Shown here: positions 32,106 to 35,152 of the stretch, piece by piece | Numbering within the stretch: the first letter of the stretch is position 1 | Layout: the number at the start of each line of letters is the position of its first letter | Translations under genes and position numbers: made by a program | DNA from: Salinivirgaceae bacterium | GTDB taxonomy: Bacteria > Bacteroidota > Bacteroidia > Bacteroidales > SZUA-534 | DNA: 35,152 nt | Reading direction: 5' to 3' | NCBI GenBank assembly: GCA_017645945.1 | Contig: JAGCNL010000052.1 | Span: 1-35,152 of the forward strand | The notes under the pieces: generated by a model | What the model saw: the letters and a program-made list of their open reading frames with translations, nothing else | Told to the model about the DNA's origin: nothing | The model's database searches: none

Positions 32106-32135
32106 TTTGTAATTGCATATCATTTGCTATATTTG
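32106..32135 (+). promoter_or_regulatory. Promoter of rpsU
   Basis: TTTG at 32106-32109 and TATATTTG at 32128-32135 are separated by 18 bases, close to the ideal spacing. The start codon at 32175 is 39 bases downstream. Confidence 0.7.
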
Positions 32136-32174
32136 CGGCCTTGTTTTAGGAATGTTAAACAATAGTAATTTGTT

Positions 32175-32372
32175 ATGATTGTAATACCAGTAAAAGAAGG
32201 CGAAACTATTGATAGAGCCTTGAAAAAATTCAAAAGAAAATTTGAAAAAACAGGTGTGGTTAAAGAGTTAAGAGCACGCCAAGTTTTTACAAAGCCATCG
32301 GTGATTAGACGTAAAGAAATCATTAAGGCTGCCTACATCCAGCAATTGCAGGACGCAAGCCAGGAAAACTAA
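32175..32372 (+). CDS. rpsU: 30S ribosomal protein bS21
   Basis: The 65-residue basic protein has the full bS21 sequence pattern: MIVIPVKEGETIDRALKKFKRKF, then VVKELRARQVFTKPSVIRRKEIIKAAYIQQLQ. In Bacteroidetes ribosomes bS21 helps sequester the anti-Shine-Dalgarno sequence of 16S rRNA. Upstream there is only an AGGAA at about 32147, too far from the start to act as a Shine-Dalgarno sequence. It lies with the Xer recombinase and hpf in an arrangement conserved in the phylum. Confidence 0.97.
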   Translation: MIVIPVKEGETIDRALKKFKRKFEKTGVVKELRARQVFTKPSVIRRKEIIKAAYIQQLQDASQEN

Positions 32373-32419
32373 TCGTTTCCCAGGCTCCGCAGCAGAATAA
32401 TTCTCGGCTGTGATTTGCT

Positions 32420-33298
32420 ATGTTTGACCACGGGTTTTCCAGTTATATAGCAAACGAGAAACGTTATTCGGCGCACACGCTTCGAGCTTACGAAAGCGAC
32501 TTGCAGCAGTTCTTTGATTTCGCACAAAGTGCCGACGAAAACTTCAATCCACTTTCGGGTGACCATAAAATCATCCGTGAGTGGATTGTTTTTTTATTAG
32601 ATAGTGGCGACAAGCCGAGGTCGGTCAACCGCAAAATAACAACCTTGCACACCTATTATAAATATTTGATGCGAGAAGGACTGGTTGCAGAATTGCCCAC
32701 AAAAAAAATCATCAAGCCAAAAACCGAGAAAAACCTGCCTTACTTTGTTGACAACAAAGCCATGCAGGAGTTGTTCGACTGCATCGAGTTTCCCGATGAT
32801 TTCGAAGGCCTTCGCGACCGTACGATCCTGCTCTCATTCTACTGCACGGGCATGCGTCTTTCTGAACTTTGCGGCTTAAAAACCTTTGACATAGATTTTT
32901 ACAGCAACCAGCTGAAAGTTTTGGGCAAGCGCAACAAGGAGCGCATCATACCATTCGGCGTTGAGCTTTGCGGCAATTTGAAAACTTATATTGCAGAACG
33001 CAATAAAATTGCAACGGATAATGATTTTTTATTTGTAACTTCGAAGGGCGAACCGATATATGACAAGTTGGTCTATCGGCTGGTCAACAAGTATTTGGGC
33101 GAAGTAACAACTTTGGACAAGAAAAGCCCCCATGTGCTGCGACACACATTCGCAACCCACATGCTGAACAACGGGGCCGAAATCACTGCCATAAAGGAGT
33201 TGCTGGGACATGCAAATCTGGCGGCAACGCAGATTTACACCCATACAACATTTGAGAAGTTAAAGGAAATTTATAACCAGGCTCATCCAAGAGCATAA
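32420..33298 (+). CDS. xerC: Tyrosine recombinase, XerC/XerD family
   Basis: The 292-residue integrase has the complete catalytic set: R146 (TGMRLSELCGL), K170, H238 and R241 (HVLRHTFATH), H264 (LLGHANLAATQIYTH) and nucleophile Y273. The N-terminal core-binding SAM-like domain is at residues 1-90. A length near 300 and the position between rpsU and hpf indicate the chromosomal Xer recombinase that resolves dimers at dif, rather than a mobile-element integrase. XerC and XerD cannot be told apart with confidence; the symbol is a guess. Confidence 0.9.
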   Translation: MFDHGFSSYIANEKRYSAHTLRAYESDLQQFFDFAQSADENFNPLSGDHKIIREWIVFLLDSGDKPRSVNRKITTLHTYYKYLMREGLVAELPTKKIIKPKTEKNLPYFVDNKAMQELFDCIEFPDDFEGLRDRTILLSFYCTGMRLSELCGLKTFDIDFYSNQLKVLGKRNKERIIPFGVELCGNLKTYIAERNKIATDNDFLFVTSKGEPIYDKLVYRLVNKYLGEVTTLDKKSPHVLRHTFATHMLNNGAEITAIKELLGHANLAATQIYTHTTFEKLKEIYNQAHPRA

Positions 33299-33310
33299 AA
33301 AAGAGAGAAT

Positions 33311-33610
33311 ATGAAAATAAACATTCATTCGCTGCATTTCGATGCCGGCGAGAAATTACTGAGCTTTGTAAATGCCAAAGTAGGCAAGCTTGACACCTTC
33401 CACGACGGTATAATCGCCGCTGATGTGACGCTGAAACTCGAGAAATCGGACATTTCAGAGAACAAAATAGCCGAAATCAGGGTGCAGATTCCTGGCGACG
33501 ACGTGTTCTGCAGCCGACAGGCAAAATCGTTCGAAGAAGCTGTGGATCTTTCGGTTGACGCGCTCCGCAAACAGCTGCAGAAAGCCAAGGAAAAGCAACG
33601 TGGATTATAA
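33311..33610 (+). CDS. hpf: Ribosome hibernation-promoting factor, short form
   Basis: A 99-residue S30AE/HPF family protein: strand-helix start MKINIHSLHFDAGEKLLSFVNAKVGKL, the GIIAADVTLKLEK strand, VRVQIPGDDVF-like segment (IRVQIPGDDVFCSRQAKSFEEAVDLSVDAL) and a basic end (LQKAKEKQRGL). It lacks the C-terminal dimerisation domain of long HPF. It binds the decoding region of the 30S subunit in stationary phase. The start is 13 bases after the Xer stop, indicating co-transcription. Confidence 0.92.
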   Translation: MKINIHSLHFDAGEKLLSFVNAKVGKLDTFHDGIIAADVTLKLEKSDISENKIAEIRVQIPGDDVFCSRQAKSFEEAVDLSVDALRKQLQKAKEKQRGL

Positions 33611-33656
33611 TTTCAAAAAAAATATTGCAAAAGGTTTTTATTTATCAAAATATGTC

Positions 33657-33664
33657 TACATTTG
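33657..33664 (+). promoter_or_regulatory. -7 promoter element of the tRNA-tuf operon
   Basis: TACATTTG is a perfect TAnnTTTG match, followed by GCACACC, 56 bases before the first tRNA. A TTTT run at 33635-33638 is 18 bases upstream at the -33 position. Confidence 0.6.
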
Positions 33665-33719
33665 CACACCATTTTTCGGAGATGAAATGAAACGAAAGAT
33701 GGACGTTCTGTAAATGTTT

Positions 33720-33793
33720 GCCGATGTAGCTCAGTTGGCCAGAGCAGCTGATTTGTAATCAGCTGGTCGTGGGTTCGAATCCCTCCATCGGCT
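33720..33793 (+). tRNA. tRNA-Thr (anticodon TGT)
   Basis: Acceptor stem GCCGATG with CATCGGC, D arm GCTC...GAGC, anticodon stem GCTGA/TCAGC with loop TTTGTAA and anticodon at 33754-33756, and T loop TTCGAAT with one T-T mismatch in its stem. CCA is not encoded. Confidence 0.95.
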
Positions 33794-33819
33794 CATATTT
33801 GATATTATTGATTTTGTTT

Positions 33820-33902
33820 GGGAAGATACCAAAGCGGCCAACTGGGGCAGACTGTAAATCTGCTGGCTTACGCCTTCGTAGGTTCGAATCCTGCTCTTCC
33901 CA
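33820..33902 (+). tRNA. tRNA-Tyr (anticodon GTA)
   Basis: Acceptor stem GGGAAGA with TCTTCCC, anticodon stem GCAGA/TCTGC with anticodon at 33854-33856, a long class II variable arm, and T loop TTCGAAT. The 83-base length fits bacterial tRNA-Tyr. CCA is not encoded. Confidence 0.96.
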
Positions 33903-33916
33903 CTTTTTTTGTTTAA

Positions 33917-33989
33917 GCGGGAGTAGCTCAGTCGATAGAGCATCAGCCTTCCAAGCTGAGGGCCGCGGGTTTGAATCCCGTCTCCCGCT
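33917..33989 (+). tRNA. tRNA-Gly (anticodon TCC)
   Basis: Acceptor stem GCGGGAG with CTCCCGC, anticodon stem TCAGC/GCTGA with anticodon at 33950-33952, and T arm CGGGTTTGAATCCCG. CCA is not encoded. Confidence 0.96.
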
Positions 33990-33996
33990 CAAGCAG

Positions 33997-34071
33997 GCCG
34001 ACGTAGCTCAGGGGTAGAGCACTTCCTTGGTAAGGAAGAGGCCATGGGTTCAATTCCCATTGTCGGCTCCA
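33997..34071 (+). tRNA. tRNA-Thr (anticodon GGT), CCA encoded
   Basis: Acceptor stem GCCGACG with TGTCGGC (one G-T pair), anticodon stem CTTCC/GGAAG with anticodon at 34029-34031, T arm ATGGGTTCAATTCCCAT, discriminator T, and then CCA at 34069-34071, unlike the other three genes. It lies 40 bases before tuf. Confidence 0.96.
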
Positions 34072-34111
34072 AGACTGGGATTTATTGTCTAATTGTAAAT
34101 AATAGGTTATT

Positions 34112-35020
34112 ATGGCTAAAGAACAATTTCAAAGAACCAAACCTCACGTTAATATTGGTACCATCGGTCACGTTGACCATGGCAAAACCACTTTGACAGC
34201 TGCCATCACCAAAGTATTGGCAGAGAAGGGTCTTTCTGAGTTGCGTTCATTCGACTCTATCGACAACGCACCTGAGGAAAAAGAGCGTGGTATCACCATC
34301 AACACCGCTCACGTTGAGTATCAAACAGAGAAACGCCACTATGCGCACGTTGACTGCCCGGGTCACGCCGACTATGTGAAGAACATGGTTACTGGTGCTG
34401 CCCAGATGGACGGTGCAATCTTGGTTGTTGCCGCTACTGACGGCCCGATGCCTCAGACTCGCGAGCACATCCTTTTGGCACGCCAAGTAAACGTTCCGAA
34501 AATCGTTGTCTTCCTGAACAAGGTCGACATGGTTGACGATCCTGAGTTGCTCGAGCTGGTTGAGATGGAAGTTCGCGAACTTCTCTCATTCTATGGTTAT
34601 GATGGCGACAACACCCCAATCATCAAGGGTTCTGCTCTTGGCGCATTGAATGGTGAGCCGAAATGGGTTGAGAAGGTAATGGAACTTATGGACGCTGTCG
34701 ATGAGTACATTCCGCTGCCTGTTCGTGACGTTGATAAACCGTTCCTGATGCCGGTTGAGGACGTGTTCTCAATCACTGGTCGTGGTACTGTTGCCACAGG
34801 CCGTATCGAGACTGGTGTTATCCATGTAGGTGACGAAGTTCAGATTCTTGGTCTTGGCGAGGACAAAAAATCAACCGTTACTGGTGTTGAGATGTTCCGC
34901 AAACTTCTTGACGAAGGTCAGGCAGGTGACAACGTAGGTCTGTTGCTTCGTGGTATTGATAAGAACGAGGTTAAGCGTGGTATGGTTATCACACACCCCG
35001 GTGCTATCACTCCTCACTAG
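34112..35020 (+). CDS. tuf: Elongation factor Tu, ending at an in-frame TAG
   Basis: EF-Tu delivers aminoacyl-tRNA to the ribosome. The G1 motif GHVDHGKT is at residues 19-26, ERGITIN of switch I at 58-64, DCPGHADY at 81-88 and NKVD at 136-139; domain 2 follows with [19 protein letters not shown]. The frame stops at TAG 35018-35020 after 302 residues (AITPH), whereas EF-Tu is about 395. The reading frame clearly resumes after the TAG with domain 3 sequence. The arrangement Thr-Tyr-Gly-Thr tRNAs then tuf is the same as in the E. coli tufB operon. TAG is used as an ordinary stop by nqrC and nqrD, so recoding is unlikely. Confidence 0.93.
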   Translation: MAKEQFQRTKPHVNIGTIGHVDHGKTTLTAAITKVLAEKGLSELRSFDSIDNAPEEKERGITINTAHVEYQTEKRHYAHVDCPGHADYVKNMVTGAAQMDGAILVVAATDGPMPQTREHILLARQVNVPKIVVFLNKVDMVDDPELLELVEMEVRELLSFYGYDGDNTPIIKGSALGALNGEPKWVEKVMELMDAVDEYIPLPVRDVDKPFLMPVEDVFSITGRGTVATGRIETGVIHVGDEVQILGLGEDKKSTVTGVEMFRKLLDEGQAGDNVGLLLRGIDKNEVKRGMVITHPGAITPH

Positions 35021-35152
35021 GGATTCAAGGCTTCTATCTATGTAATGAAGAAGGAAGAGGGTGGTCGTCATACTCCCTTCGGTAACAAATATCGTCCTCA
35101 GTTCTATCTCCGTACCATGGACTGTACAGGTGAATCCACCTGCCTGATGGAA
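35021..35152 (+). pseudogene. tuf: Remainder of tuf after the in-frame stop, cut by the window edge
   Basis: In the same frame as tuf, [20 protein letters not shown] continues into [17 protein letters not shown], unmistakable EF-Tu domain 3. The last seven residues (STCLME after GE) do not fit; one base inserted near 35131 would restore an ITLPEG-like reading. The sequence ends 132 bases after the TAG, so the true C-terminus is not seen. Confidence 0.8.

Noticed and set aside
32420..33298. Tyrosine recombinase as a mobile-element integrase
   Set aside because: It sits between rpsU and hpf in a conserved housekeeping cluster, with no attachment-site repeats or element genes nearby.
33759..34017. 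Open frames on both strands across the tRNA genes
   Set aside because: They encode the well-known spurious peptides (GFEPTTS, SSVDRASAFQAEGRGFESR type) that arise from tRNA sequence.
35018..35020. TAG reassigned to an amino acid in this genome
   Set aside because: nqrC, nqrD and the rejoined 14279 gene end naturally in TAG, and the tuf region has a second lesion.

Overview
The window reads as a chromosome segment of a Bacteroidia member, probably an uncultured Bacteroidales. The evidence is a Na+-translocating NADH:quinone oxidoreductase operon, a type IX secretion (T9SS) sorting-domain cargo protein together with a PorT-like T9SS component, SprB-repeat and FISUMP lipoproteins, many outer-membrane beta-barrels, Bacteroidetes-type promoters (-33 TTTG, -7 TAnnTTTG) and weak use of Shine-Dalgarno sequences.

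Layout. 1-3.5 kb holds nqrC-D-E-F (nqrA and nqrB would lie upstream of the window); NqrC carries an extra N-terminal rubredoxin-like domain. 3.7-6.2 kb holds a secreted T9SS-tagged protein followed by a secreted protein with eight 39-41-residue repeats. 6.3-11.5 kb is mostly housekeeping and cell-surface genes: peroxiredoxin, gpmI, three envelope proteins and thyA.

11.6-17.6 kb is an AT-richer accessory island between thyA and a Porin_O_P-type porin. It contains a WYL-domain regulator, a VirE-N-like protein, three unrecognised genes (one broken at an A7 tract), a protein joining a PUA/EVE-like domain to a PD-(D/E)XK nuclease domain, a small acidic protein, and a second EVE-like protein with an Asp-rich tail. 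A near-identical 20-bp element occurs three times, only here. Each copy lies upstream of an island gene, points in the direction of transcription and sits exactly 8 bp before a -7-like hexamer region. I read the island as a candidate defence or nucleic-acid-surveillance locus with its own regulon; that function is inference.

17.8-24.4 kb holds the porin, then a minus-strand cell-envelope cluster: an ECF sigma factor with a C-terminal membrane anchor, three tandem paralogous beta-barrels, a fourth barrel and a lipoprotein. The sigma gene and two barrel genes share TGCAAC-N15-CATCATA upstream, most simply the promoter recognised by this sigma factor. 24.4-31.1 kb holds SixA, PorT, a flavoprotein, a YhcH-family protein, a TrmH-type RNA methyltransferase and a lipidated Omp85/TamA-like protein. 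31-35 kb is a translation cluster: a helix-hairpin-helix protein, rpsU, a Xer recombinase, hpf, four tRNAs (Thr-Tyr-Gly-Thr) and tuf. The tuf frame is interrupted by an in-frame TAG, and the last bases also look frameshifted, so the right-hand edge may be low-quality sequence.

No gene-free stretch exceeds about 300 bases. All calls are by eye from sequence; no database search was run.
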